Source: Musa acuminata AAA Group
Taxonomy: Eukaryota > Streptophyta > Magnoliopsida > Zingiberales > Musaceae
Direction of reading: 5' to 3'
Assembly (NCBI RefSeq): GCF_036884655.1
Contig: NC_088338.1
Span: 5,181,501-5,245,500 of the forward strand
Length of the DNA: 64,000 bases
Below, piece by piece: positions 22,101 to 34,611 of this stretch. The translations under genes were made by a program, and so were the position numbers. Position 1 is the stretch's first letter; every line of letters starts with the position of its first letter. The notes below the pieces were generated by a model. That model had not been told where the DNA came from. It made no database searches and saw only the letters and a program-made list of their open reading frames with translations.

Positions 22101-25100
22101 ATTGGAATTGTTTGTGTTGCACACAACCAATTATCATGCTAGTGTCAATTTTTGTTTGCAGTTCTTATGGAGTTCATGTTACCTTTAGTTACACTTAGTG
22201 CATTATATTCCTCTTGTGCATTTCTTTGTTCATAATACTTTTTTATGCTGACTTCACATATGAAATGAGTTGTTTTAGTCAGCCCATTCCAAATATCTGG
22301 TCATTGATGGCACTTGTTCCTGAGTAGGCATTGAGTCATTTACCATTTAGCATTCGTGTGATAATTTTTACTCATTCAGTAATTCTATATTCAGGGCACA
22401 TTGATCATTCAGCAATACTCATGCGAGTTATTACATGGAATCGTTCAATAAAAGGCCTGTCTCAAGATGTTATTAAGGATGATTTTGATAATGAAGAATG
22501 GGAAACTCATGCAGCCATTCTGGATAAGATGCTTGCATGGGAGAAAAAGCTTTATGATGAAGTTAAGGTAAACCTGCTGTCAATATTTGCTTCTTTTTAA
22601 ATTTTTGTTTTTAGATTTTGTTGGATGCTATTGCTCTTGCAACTTGTGCTGGATGATTTACAGCTTTACAATAGACCTTCACTTTTCTACTTGAAGTTAA
22701 CAACAAATCTTTATTAAATGTAGCTAGCAAGGACATTCCCTTTTGTTTGGCTTTTCTTCTTCATTTCTCTCCTTAATTTAAAGTATTAAACTAGTTCATT
22801 AAAGTATATAAGCCAATTCTTGATGCGTAGGATTGTGAACTTAGATTCTCTAGCCATGATAGTCAATTTTATGCATTTTATTGTTTAATTTTGGTTAATC
22901 ATAATGTAATTATCATAATATTATAACAAAATTTCATAATAAGAAACCTTTTTATATTTGCTTTTATAAATTAAATAAGCTGACATTAGACTGTTGCTTG
23001 ACTTATAGCCTTGTAGGATTAACACACGTGTCAGTGTTATGTGATAACACAAAAGTTACAAAATTGAATTTTCGCACTATAATTGATCATTGGGATTGAA
23101 ATTGTTGTTTTCCTCTGTCAGAAAACGTCATCCAGAACCTGACAGAGACTATTCTGTGACAACACAGAAGTTAAAAGTTGAGCTTCCACACCATGGATTA
23201 AAATCTAAGTCAAGTGTACTGGTAGGTGGCCAGATTACCCATGCTAGAGAGGAAGAGAGAAAGAGAAATGAGGGAAGGAGGAAGAAGAGGATGTTAAGGC
23301 GGAAGATGAGGTGGAGGTGGAGGCATATTGGTAGGAGAAGATAGTAGCACCAGTGGAGTGGGGAGAAGGTGATGGCTAGGCAGTGGGGTGGAGGAGGCAG
23401 AGGAGGGGAAAGAGAGACTAATAGAAAGGGAGTGAGTAGAAGAAAGAGAAACAAAACAAAACAATTGTGACATCTATCAAAAATGAAAAAAAATCATCTT
23501 ATTGACATAAAAGAACCACCGTAAGAAACTTCACTTAGCCTATTACTGCCTCCAACTTGCAATGATTGCTTTACCTTATCTTTCAAGTGACATTTCTGAT
23601 GATCTTATTATAGTTTTTCTAGGTATACCAGCATTTTAGATATGCTATTTCCTTCATGTTTGATTTTTCCAAGTGACAAAGAATGCTAGTCTTTGGTTGC
23701 ATTTTAACACTCATAATATGGATTGCCACTTATTGACTCTACTTTAAAATTTCTATTTATGTTTATAAACTCGTGATTGATGGAAATATCATTGTAATAC
23801 TTTTATAAAATCCCAAATAAGATTTTGTTTTGGCTTGTAAGTTGTAACATTCTATTCTGATGATTCTTATGTTTCAGCTTGTTAATGACATATGCTTGTT
23901 TGCATCATCAAGATAGATAAGTTACCAATTTATTTTTAGTTTTGAGAGTGTGCTTCAGGATTCATTAACACCATTTTCCTTTTTTTGAAAAAGAAAACTT
24001 CTATATTAGCTCAAAATGCAAGTACAACTGACACCAAGCTCCTCGGAGCTCAAAACTGAAATAAAAAAATGGAGGCCCGTTGGTCCTCTGAACCTTTTGT
24101 ACACCATTTTTCTTCTGACCTGTTCCTATGTTACTGAAGTTTTTATAAAGAAACAATTTCCAAAGAACATTTATAGAAAGTAATATAATTTGCTGTAAGT
24201 CCTTTTTTAGTTTTGTTTATTGTTGAATCTCATAATCGATTGAACTCTTGATACAGGCTGGTGAACTTATGAAAATTGATTATCAAAAAAAGCTAGCTTT
24301 GCTGAATAAGCAAAAGAAACATGGGGCAAATTCGATGGCATTGGAAAAAATCAAATCAGTTGTAAGCCATCTGCATACGAGATACATAGTTGATATGCAG
24401 TCAATGGATTCAACAGTTTCAGAAATTAACCGTCTTCGTGATGATCAACTATATCCAAGGCTAAAAGAACTTGTTAATGGGTAAGTTGCTCTCCCATGGG
24501 ACATGCTCATCATGTAATGTTTTGTGGTCTGCTTGATTGTGTGTTGTTCTGTAATCTGCTTGATGTATAGGATTTTTCCAGTAATTATTATGATCTTATT
24601 ATCCTAAGCATGTTGAACAATTTTTATCCCTTACTCATCACATGCTTATTTGTGATCCTTCTTCCCTGTTTTGTTTTGTTAAGCTGGACACCCATTAGTA
24701 TGACAACCATATTTAGATCTAGTCTCAATTATACGTGAAGCAGTCCCCATTTTCTTTGGGATCATTCCAGATAAAATTTCAAAATCCCATTAATGAGAGT
24801 AATATTGAATATCTCATTTTGTAGTGTTCACCGCCCTGGTATCTAAATCAGCTGTAGACATAATCTGCTTCATTCATGTTTATGCCTTTGATGTACTTAT
24901 TTTTTGTCCTTTGTTCATTTTGCAACATATTTATTCTTCAACCATTTGTTCTGCAATATGTTTACTTTGTGTCTTGCTATATAAATAGACTCAGTCACTA
25001 ATCCGGCAAGGTGAGCTTATATTTGTTTCACCAATTCTCTCACTAAGCCCAAAGAGACACATAAACTTGCAATAGGGAATCATGTTGATAATGGATGAAC

Positions 25101-27594
25101 TTACTATATACAAAATAGAGGTTCTTTATTTGAGATAATATTATTTTAGTAATACGATATAGTTAAATTAAGTAGAGCTAAGACTAGATATATGAGATGC
25201 AATCTTAGTAATAAGATATAGTTAAGTTTGATTGGAAAAAAAATCAATAAGTCGAAATTTTGGATATCTTGATTCTTGGATCAATTTTTCAATATGATAA
25301 AGATATTGATGAAAATATTATTCATGAAGGAAATCTATCAAAGTACGTATAATTTCTGGAAGCTTAAATAATAAGAGAAACTTCTCTTGCTCCCATAATA
25401 AGAATATTTCTTCATAATTGATCCTAAGCATGTTTATCATGTGTTCTTATTGTTCTTCTCCATGACTTACATATTGGACCATGCAAGTCGAATGTTATTT
25501 GCATTTCTCCCATTATTAGGTAATAATCACATGTTGTTTGCAAGGTACTTATGAGATCCCTACCATTTCTTAGTACTATGCAATTCAATTTTTAGTGTGT
25601 TCCATACAAGCAACACATTGGTGTTGTTTTCCATCAGATTAAGAGCTTTTGAATCATTTTGGTGTATACATGTCAAATTAGCCATAGCATCTTAGAAAAT
25701 CGCCTGCTTCATACCACTTCTTTCATTCTGCAGTTACCAATAAAATTTCTGAGGTTGTAGTATTCTAGTTAAATATGTTTAAATTGGATTACTATAGAGG
25801 TAACCGATCTTGACAACTCAGAAAACACTAATTCAAATTCACCGTTAGAACTAGCCATATAAGATTCTCAAGTTTCTCTCTTTGGTAGCTAACACAAGTA
25901 AAATGTTATGATTTTGCTGGTTGTCTATGCTTCCTTCCCTCTTGACTGTTGGAGGTCAATGGGCTCTTTGTTTGTCTATCTCCATGCTTTATTCCTTATG
26001 TATCTTCTCCTGCTTTAAAGTTACTTGTAATATACAAAGATATGGGCTGCTAGATTTTTTTTTTTTTCTATATATGTAGGTTAAAATCATATTCCTGTTT
26101 TCATTCACATCATATAATTGGAAGTAATTGAGCTATCTAGTATCTTCACTTTATTTTCTTCTTTTGATATGGCTTTATTTCATAGAAAGGAAAAATATGA
26201 ATAATTTCATATAGAACAAATACGAAGTTTCCTTTACACTTCCAATGGCTGACCCTGCTATGTTATCCTAAGTTCAGAGCCATATGATGTAGATGTTCAA
26301 AGATGGGTAATTCACGAAGAAGCCTACACTGGGAGCCTGGCAAAGTTTCCGGCTTAAGCATGAGTTATGTTTTGACCATGGTTTTAGCTACAACAATAGT
26401 AACATTTTGGGTTCATATGTTTGACTAGGTCATGACATGGCATTGCCGCTGGCATATTTTGGTTTAAAAAAAATGAGAAAAGGACTTTATACCATATCAT
26501 CTGTTGTTTTTGATATTTTGTTCATCTTTGTCGTTTCAATAAAGAGAAAATACACACGGTTTTGGGTCTGGTGATTTTGGGTCATTTAATGCTGCATAGA
26601 CTACTTTAGTTGCATCACAATGTTCTCACAGAAACACAGCGAGATATCATCTTTTTTGTGAAAAGTGCTGCCTCGTAGTCATGTTAGATTGATGTACACA
26701 AAGCATGACATGTTTCTTTAGTCGTATCTTGAGCTTGACTTCAAATGTTTCTCATGTGCCAAATCAATATAATGTTGCCTCTTTGTCAGGATGGCTAAGA
26801 TGTGGGAGACCATGCGCTTCCATCATGGCAGCCAGCTTAAGATAATAAAGGAAATCAGAGGTCTTGACATTCCACTTGCTCCCAGGGAGACAAGTAAACA
26901 ACATCATAATCGAACTGTTCAGCTTTGGAAAATGGTTGGAGAGTGGGATTCACAGTTCGACAAACTCATGAGTAATCAGAAAGACTATATCAAAGCCCTA
27001 AACAGGTGGTTGAATTTGAACGTTGTTCCAATTGAGCGCAGCAGCAGGAAGGACGCATCATCTCCACCGGAGCAAGCCGATCCTCTGATCAAGACCCTGC
27101 TGCATGCATGGCATGACCAGTTAGAGAATCTTCCAGTTGATCGGGCCAAGAGCAGCCTAAGTACCTTCTCAGGAGCAGTGCAGGCCATCATGCTGTGTCA
27201 AGTCGAAGAGCTAAACTTGAAGTTGAAGTGGGACGATGCCCACAGGGATTGTGAGCGGAAGAAACATGAGTTTGACGTGTGGCATCACAAGTACACGGAG
27301 AGGATCACGGCAACATCCTCTGATGAGGTTAATCCCGAGACAGTCGAAGGAGCAACACAACAGGATCTAGTGTCGGAGAAGAAGGCAGTTGTGGACAATG
27401 CAGAGAGTAAGCTGAGGGCGTCGGAAGAATCATATAGGAAGCAATGCAAGATCGTGAGGGACAAGTCACTAACCAGCCTCAAAACACACCTACCGGAGCT
27501 CTTCCGGGCCATGTTAGATTTTGCCAGCTCGTGTGCAGAGATGTACAAGAGACTGAGTTCCATCAGAGAATCACAAAGCCTGGTGAACGATTAG
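19122..27594 (+). CDS. NRG2-like DUF630/DUF632 protein, 4 exons
   Basis: Exons 19122-20109, 22395-22567, 24257-24480 and 26790-27594 join in phase to 729 aa. The N-terminus MGCAQSKIENEESV starts the DUF630 domain (residues 1 to about 60) and offers Gly2 for N-myristoylation. A low-complexity Pro/Ser/Gln stretch (PPPPPPPP, then repeated QP) follows. DUF632 runs from about residue 287 (SVNLIQILNELDDHFLKASE) through HIDHSAILMRVITWNRS, EKKLYDEVKAGELMKIDYQ, LHTRYIVDMQSMDSTV and NRLRDDQLYPRL to the Trp-rich LLHAWHDQLENLP region. Arabidopsis NRG2 regulates nitrate signalling at the nucleus, and the rice relative REL2 shapes leaf rolling at the membrane; which role applies here is unknown. Intron 1 (20110-22394) has a GC donor (GAG|GCAAGC). 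The longest introns (2.3, 1.7 and 2.3 kb) contain no recognised gene. The start chosen is the MGC Met; an upstream in-frame extension lacks this motif. Confidence 0.92.
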
Positions 27595-28522
27595 GGAGTT
27601 GTGTATTGCGATTTTTTTTTTACGTGTTTTGTTTTTTGTTTATATCCATTTCATCAGAGATATGTATTGTGATATTTTGTGTTCAATTCTTGTTTGTAAG
27701 TAACCGTGAGCGTGACATTCAATTCTTGTTCATTTCTTGTTTGTGGATGGGTGATTAGAGAGTAACTGCGGCAGCTGTCTACCTTCTTCGGTTAAAGCAG
27801 AAACGATGTCCAAAGTCATCGAAATCGAGGGGTGGTCTACAGGTGTTCGTATTTTTGTACAAATTGAATGGTATATATATATATATATATATGATCTGTA
27901 ATCTTCTCTCTGCTGATTGTTGTGTAACTCTTTTCTCATGATTGAAGAACTGTATTAAAACTTTGTCCAAGAAACTTGTAATCGTGGCAATAACAATAGC
28001 AATAATTGCAACAACAGTAATTGTTTGTCTTCATTCAAATAATTGTCGATGAAAAAAGACAGAAAAAAGAGGTAGAAGACAAGAGGATAATAGTACATAG
28101 AGAAGATGAGATCAAGGAGATGAGATCTGACGAGCTCAAATTATAATTCCAACAACACAAACAACAATTCCAAGGCAATGATTCTGAAGAAGAAAAAGAA
28201 GAAACAAAGTCTCAAGGAGTAGAAGAGGAAGAAGAATCTAAAGTAGCAGTTGATGAAGAAGAATCTGAAGAAGGCATCATATACTCGTGAGCTCAAGCCT
28301 TCATGACTGATTACAACTCCATGAGCTTCGTAAGTATCACAAGCAAGAAGATGAAGAAGAAGTCATAACAGCTTCGTAAGCTTCATAATTCCCACACGTT
28401 AACATGATGAAGAAGGCTACAGATTCCGTCACGTCAAGTTCCACAACTGCTCAGCAACCCATAATTCTAAGATACACACAGACACACACACTGCTCGTAC
28501 CCAAACGTACTCCGACCACACC
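27595..28522. other. Intergenic region between convergent genes
   Basis: This holds the 3' flank of the NRG2-like gene, a (TA)n run at 27871-27892, and a GAA/GAAGAAG-rich purine stretch at about 28030-28370. No gene is supported. The RING-H2 gene ends at its right border from the other strand. Confidence 0.6.
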
Positions 28523-28933
28523 CTACCTTATCCACCACGCATCACTGCGGAAGTCCTCCTCCTCCCAGGGAAAGAAGACGATGACGCCACCATCCCGCAG
28601 CTCAGCTCTTTTCCTGCTCTCTGACGCCTTCTCACCTGCACCAGCATCCTCCCGACAAACCGGACAACACCTCCCCGGTTGCTCCAGCCACTTGTCGAGG
28701 CAGGCCTTGTGGAACGGATGTCGGCATCTGAGCTCTCGCGTCTCCTCACCACGCTCCATCCTGCAAAGGCAAATCGCACAGTCCGAGGAGCCGATCGAAG
28801 CTGTGCCGCCGGAGAAGGGCAGCAGCCATCGGGCGAAGAGCTTGATGGGGAGGGCCAGGCGAGCCATCCTGTTCGACGAAATGCCGGGCTCATGAAACTT
28901 TATAGAGCTTGATCCGGGAAGGCTTCTTCCCAT
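28523..28933 (-). CDS. Small intronless RING-H2 finger protein, putative E3 ubiquitin ligase
   Basis: 136 aa if started at the Met at 28933. A later Met at 28867 (AGGATGG context, 114 aa) begins MARLALPIKLFARWLLPFS, a hydrophobic N-terminal segment that could be a membrane anchor. The RING-H2 is complete: C52 and C55 (CAIC), C70, H72, H75 and C78 (CRHPFHKAC), then C90 and C93 (CPVC), with the Trp after KACLDKW that contacts E2 enzymes. Such proteins of the RHA/ATL type transfer ubiquitin. The tail ends in an acidic stretch (WEEEDF) and WWIR. The frame extends upstream only to a non-ATG codon, so Met 28933 is the first plausible start. A TATAAAG lies between the two Mets. Substrate unknown. 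Confidence 0.75.
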   Translation of the reverse strand: MGRSLPGSSSIKFHEPGISSNRMARLALPIKLFARWLLPFSGGTASIGSSDCAICLCRMERGEETRELRCRHPFHKACLDKWLEQPGRCCPVCREDAGAGEKASESRKRAELRDGGVIVFFPWEEEDFRSDAWWIR

Positions 28934-30087
28934 TTCGCGGATGCGATTTGGCGTTCCCACGAAGTTCTCATGGCGATGTGGTATGCTTCTATGAAACAGC
29001 GTTCCTGTGGCATCACATCATACGACAATGACGGGCTTGTTTTCTCCCATGGAAATGAGGACAACATATGCGTTTACACGTTGTAGAAATGCTCCAAGGG
29101 CAATGGTGGTTGGCTTCTTAGCCATCGTTATCTTTTTCTTCCAAGGAAATGAGAAGACAATATATGTTTTGCACGTTGAAGGGATGTTGAAAAGACGATG
29201 ATAATTATTATTGATCTTCGACGAGCAATTATTTGGTTTGGACGAATCTTTGAGGATGGATATGACTCTGACGCTTATTATAAGACATTGATTTTTTTGT
29301 TTGTTCTGACTAATTTGGATTAGTTTTGAGGGTATAAATATTTTTGTGCTGACAAGACTAATTTCCTTAATTAAATTTAGACTAAATAATTAAAGAATAT
29401 TCAATATTATGTATCACGAGATTTACACAAATCAATGGATATAAAATCTCTCTTTATATTGCAAGATTATCTTATAATAACCCGTTCTTTTAATTTTATA
29501 CCAAATTAGCTACTTTTAGTGCATGCATTAATCTTTTCGCTTGTTACAAATATCGATTAGCAAGATATTGTGGTAAGTAGTATGATGTAAAATATTTATT
29601 TATTTTTTTGTAAAAGGTAATCGGCGAAGATGAGATTCAAACCTACGATCTTACAATAAACTATTAATATTTTTATTAACTAAGCTAGCTGAGACCTTCA
29701 ATGAAAGTCATCTCGAGTCGATAGTATATTATTATCATACCCGAGTCGATAGACTTGAACCATACTAGAATCCCTAATGATCCGATAGAAAGGGTTTCAT
29801 ATGGTTATGGTAAGCTCACGGTGTTACTTTCCTCTCCAATCCTCTTCCTTTGCCCATTTTTAATTGGTCTATTGAGGTTGACACCACTACTCCATGACGA
29901 AGGCACATCATTATGATAAGAAAAATAAGAATCATAAAGCGTATGAAATTGCTTGCATGGAATTAAAACATAGAAGACTAAATTTAGGTTTTGCAAAGTG
30001 GAAGCAGAGACGCATGGAGAAATAAAAGGAACGGAGTATGGAGAAATAAAAGAAACGGAGGGAGAGATAGAAGCAAAAACCTAAATG

Positions 30088-30089
<2 letters not shown>

Positions 30090-30128
<39 letters not shown>
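30090..30128. repeat. (GA)n microsatellite between two direct repeats
   Basis: About 39 bases of AG dinucleotide. The phrase AAACCTAAATGATAAGAGA occurs on both its left (about 30077) and right (about 30140) sides, suggesting expansion by slippage or local duplication. Confidence 0.9.
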
Positions 30129-30129
<1 letters not shown>

Positions 30130-32587
30130 TCATCACAAAAAACCTAAATGATAAGAGAAGAGGTCATGTCACTGATGGTGATGGGAGCCTCACTGGGTTG
30201 GGGGTGATATTGACATTTCACATGTAAATTTTATTTTTTTAAAGGATAAATATTGAAGACAGGATTTAATCTCAAATCGATTAATATTTATATTATTTTA
30301 GTTGTTTCGTGAATAATATTTAAATTATGAAGATAATTCACATGGTCGATCAAGTGCTTGAAGTACCAAGTTGTTGTTCTTCCGAGACATAACTATTCTT
30401 GAGATCATAATCGAAGTAAAGAGAAAGAGAAAGCTTAACCGAGGAATATACCTAACAAGAGAGCATGTAGCGGCCACACTTCTTTTTTGCCTAGTGATGA
30501 TCGATGTGGCTTGCTCGCATTAGCGAGTCGCTTTAGATGGGATGACTTCAAGATGTTGAAGTGCACCACAAGTGGTGTTATTGGGTATAACATGAAAGGG
30601 CGATGCATTTAGAAGACAATTTGAGGGTTTCATGGTGGCCCCTAACTTGTGATGGGTGAAGAAAGAGAGAGATTCTAGTATCGGAAGAATAATTATGATA
30701 GTTCCTATTTAATAAAAGCAAAAAAAAATCAAATTAGTTGGGATCGACATATATGAGGTTGAATATTAATAAAATAAAAAAAATAAAATTATTAAATTAT
30801 GATCAATATTTATATTTATATTTGACTCTCGATTCTTATCTCGTATAAGTGGGATAACTGGGATTGCTTAAGATGTGTGACACCCAAGCAATATCCGTTT
30901 GTCAACCTAGATTTTAACTTGCATAGTAAGAAAAATGTTAGAAATAAAACATTCAAAATGTCATTGTTAGAAAAAAATAAGATAACTTAACTCATAAATA
31001 ACATAAAATAATCAATTTTTATTAGGAACGAAAGACTCTCGAAAATACACTGCAAATAAATGGAGGTTCCAAAAATAGATGCACGTCTAATATTCATATA
31101 ATACTTTCGTTGAATAAAAAAAGGTACACCGAAGATATTCCTGTGCCATCCAATGGGTTCCAAAGTACTAAACGTTTTGTAAGATAAGATTGTCAACCCA
31201 AAATTAACCTGTGATACACGAGAATAGGGTTGTTTTAAGTTACTTTTCCCTTAAATAATGTATAACCAAAAATATTTTTAAATTTTATATGATGAAAATA
31301 TAAAATAAAAAAACTATCAACAAATAAAAATGGGGTAAATTCTGCACCATACATACTACCCATGAGAAAAATACTCAAAAACATTAAAAAAAATAACAGA
31401 ATATAATAATAATAAACCATCATGGACAACCATTTCCTTTCTCTTTTCATTGAAATGTATGTCCAAGATATATATAGAACTCGATCGGGATTACATCAGA
31501 TCGTAATATGTTTATGTATTTATGAGTATCATATCAATTTACATTATATTAAAAACAACAAGAGAAGATATCTTTTTGGATTCACCTTTAGATGATCCAA
31601 AGGAGACTAGAAAATTGCCTTCTACACACATTTTCTCACTTAGAAGAAAGATTATTCACTATTTTTAATATGATAATATCAACATATGTATCCTACATGC
31701 ATTTACTCACTCTTTCAAATGAAGAGTATACTAATTGAAATGGTCATAGAAAAAAAAAGGTGAGTTAAAAATAAGCATGTAGACATTTTATTTCCCCCCA
31801 TAAGTTTGACAATGTCTTAGGTTACATTTAGCTTATATCTAGATAGTATTAGGTGTTGGAATACACCCACCATCACTCACTCTAATGATACAAGAATAGG
31901 AAGTAGTTTCCTTTCTTGTGAGGCTTAAGATACAAAAATAAGAAATAGTTTCTTCTTTTTTTGAGCCACAAAGGGAGAGTAGACCATATTATTCTAATAC
32001 AAGCTTAGTCCTCGTAAAAAAACCATTGGACATCTTGTTCGATTGCTACATTTTTGGCACATCAAATTGGAATTAGTTCTTTAACACCACAGTGAAAATT
32101 TAGTTTATTTTCTACGGTGAAGATAAAATGAGTTTACTTATTCAATTAGAATAAAAAGAAAAGTCTTGAAATATCCGAGTTGATTAATGTATTGTTGGAC
32201 AACTAATATATCTCATGTATGTATGTAATAAAAATTTCTTTACAAATTTTAAGAAGAAGTCCTCTGTGTGCAAATTATTAGTCAAGTTTTCAATGGAATT
32301 GTGCATATATTATTTAACAGGGATATAAATGTAAAAAATCAATACAATACTAATGTTTAAAGGGGTAAATATGGTATTTAAAAATTATTAGCCATAACAT
32401 AAGGATATTACTATTTTATAACTTTTTTTTACTGTTTACAATCTTATTTTTTAAAAAAATATTTTTTAACTATTATCTTCTTTTTCTCCTCTTCTTCTTT
32501 TTTTTTCCAAAATGACATAAAGGAGATGACGAGTAGGGTAAGATAGTGTCGAGCGATGACGACGGTGAGCAACAAGTGACAATAATA

Positions 32588-32797
32588 TTATAATTATAAA
32601 TAATAAAATAATATTTTATTACTCATAAAAAAGTTATCAATAATAAGGAGGTTGTCAATAATAAAATACATACTATGAATAGTTAGCTTCTAACTTAATA
32701 AAGCTTGCTATTGGCATCCCCAGTTTATTATTGATAATTTTTTTATTATTGATAACCCCTAAATCACTAATAAAATATAATTTTATTATTTACAATC
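32588..32797. repeat. AT-rich inverted repeat, arms about 75 bp (MITE-like)
   Basis: The left arm (about 32588-32664, containing AATAATAAAATAATATTTTATTA and TTATCAATAATAA) is an imperfect reverse complement of the right arm (about 32723-32797). The spacer is about 60 bp. No target-site duplication was assigned. Confidence 0.6.
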
Positions 32798-33589
32798 CCT
32801 TATTATCTATCTTGCCTTTTTTTTTCTTTTTCTTTTTCTCTTATGGTCCACAACCTCAATCCCCTTCCATCCCCCTCCTCTCCTATTCTCTCCCTCTTCT
32901 GCCTTCCTAAGAGAACAAAAATGTTTCTATAACACAGCTAATGATGGGATTGAAGGAGACTAAACCATGACTATCAACCTACTTAGGTCTCTTTTAGAGT
33001 TGTTGTACCATAGCAAATCATCCTGAATGAGCAATACGTATCGATTCGATAGGAGATTGGTACGAATAATACATACCAATATATCGGTACATCTCACTAT
33101 ATCGTACATCGATATGTCTTGACACGTACATACCGATAATCGATTTATATATTAGTACAAATCATAGAGTGAACCATCCTTAGTGGCTAGAGTTAGGATA
33201 AAAGGAGGAGAGGAGATATCAATCCAGGGCTATTGTTGAACGATGAAAAATTAAAACAAAATTTTTTTTATTTATTTACATAAAATTTTTAAAATATTAA
33301 AAGTTTTAAAAATAATATTATAAATATAAAAATTTATTTTTATTTATTTTTTAAAAAATTAATATGTATAAATTATCTCTTTTTTTTCTCGATTTTTTTT
33401 TTCGTTCTTCCCCCTCTTCTCCTTTTGTTTTTTTTTCCTCGACCTCCACATCAAAGGATTATGTTAGATGAAATGATGAGTGCGAAGGAGCATCAACATC
33501 AGCACGAAGTGAGGGACGATGATTGACAATGATATCAAGAATACAGTTGTGATGAAAAAAAAAAAGAAATTACTGAAATTATAAATAAT

Positions 33590-33593
<4 letters not shown>

Positions 33594-33622
<29 letters not shown>
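33594..33622. repeat. (TA)n microsatellite
   Basis: About 29 bases of alternating TA, about 1 kb upstream of the MYB start codon. Confidence 0.9.
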
Positions 33623-33626
<4 letters not shown>

Positions 33627-33915
33627 TAAAAAATATTAATAAGAAAAAGAGACAGTGAATAGTAAACTGAAAGAGGGATGCCAATACAAATATCCTAACA
33701 TAATTTGTCTCAACCCCAATTACATATCCTAACACCCCAAGCCAGCGAGTGTGAGCTGAGTGAGCTTTGATCGGGTCCAATCCCATGCCCCCGTGACCCT
33801 CTTTTTCGTCTTCCCAGAAGAGACGCTGGGTGCGCGTCGGAGAGAGAGATAGAGAGAGAGAGAGATCAGATCTGTTCGATTGCATCTCTCACTCACACAT
33901 CTCGGGCGGATTTGG

Positions 33916-34601
33916 GTAAGTCGCCACTCCTTCTCTCCTCCTCCTCGGCGCGAATTCTTCGGATCCCTGGAGAATTGGGGTTCCGAGTTTGGAATTCGGA
34001 GTGCTCCTCCGGCTCCCTCTCTTTCTCACGCATTTGACGGAGCTTTTTGGCCGATTTCTTCTTCTTCTTCTTCTTCTTCCTTTTTAGGTGAATGTTCTGT
34101 AAGGGTTTTCCGATCTGCTTGCTGTCAGGTTGAATTTCCGTTTCCCAAATTTTCTTGGGGAGGCGCTGTCTTTCTGAATTCTGTGCCATTGGGGAGTCGA
34201 TTAGGTCGGGTTTCAGCTTGTTTTCTTTCTGTCGATAGGCGCAAGTTCAGTCTGAGATGTTTTGGTTGAGGATAGGTTATTTGTACTAACCCCCCTTTTT
34301 GATGGTTATGCTTGCTAGGATCTAAATCTTGTTGTCTTTTCTATAAGGTTTGATTCTAGAATATTCCCATGTTAATTTAATAATCTGTGTGGTTCCGTCT
34401 ACTTTTCTACTCTTCTGATTTCTGAGATGCCAATTAGGTTCCAGTTAGCAGTTAAATAAGCGCTCTCTTTGATGGTTTTGATTCACCGTGTTTGAATTTA
34501 TCATGGTGATTTTGAGTTTTTTTCTTTTCTTTTTTATTATTCACCCTTTGTGTCCTTTTATTTATATCGTTGCTGATTTTATAAGGTTTTTGTGAATTTA
34601 G
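33916..34601 (+). other. Probable 5' UTR intron of the GAMYB-like gene
   Basis: A GA-rich leader at 33841-33869 is followed by TTTGG|GTAAGT (donor at 33916). A pyrimidine-rich tract ends at GAATTTAG (34601), ten bases before the start codon. GAMYB genes commonly have an intron in the 5' UTR. Open frames inside it are not called. Confidence 0.55.
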
Positions 34602-34611
34602 GTTCTGGGTA

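Larger units (their letters stand above)
28934..33840. other. Repeat-rich intergenic region
   Basis: About 4.9 kb with no supported gene and a strongly AT-rich composition. It contains a (GA)n run (30090-30128), an inverted repeat (32588-32797), a (TA)n run (33594-33622) and a stretch at about 33040-33150 of scattered TACATACCGATA/CGATATG words that looks like a decayed transposon. Short open frames show no domain. Confidence 0.6.

Noticed and set aside
21831..22130. Minus-strand frame containing IPPNMQEKFIYDKALFYSLL in the NRG2-like intron
   Set aside because: It looks slightly coding-like, but I could not match it to a family and it has no splice context. It may be a decayed gene or transposon fragment.
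23090..23454. Frames through the GAGGAAGAG-rich stretch in NRG2-like intron 2
   Set aside because: A purine-rich low-complexity region read as Lys/Arg or Leu/Pro runs, with no domain.
28404..28895. Long open frame on the + strand opposite the RING-H2 gene
   Set aside because: It is the antisense shadow of the GC-rich RING-H2 coding region and has no domain of its own.
33880..34269. 129-codon open frame just before the GAMYB-like gene
   Set aside because: It spans the presumed 5' UTR and the donor of the 5' UTR intron, and has Ser-rich low-complexity sequence without a domain.
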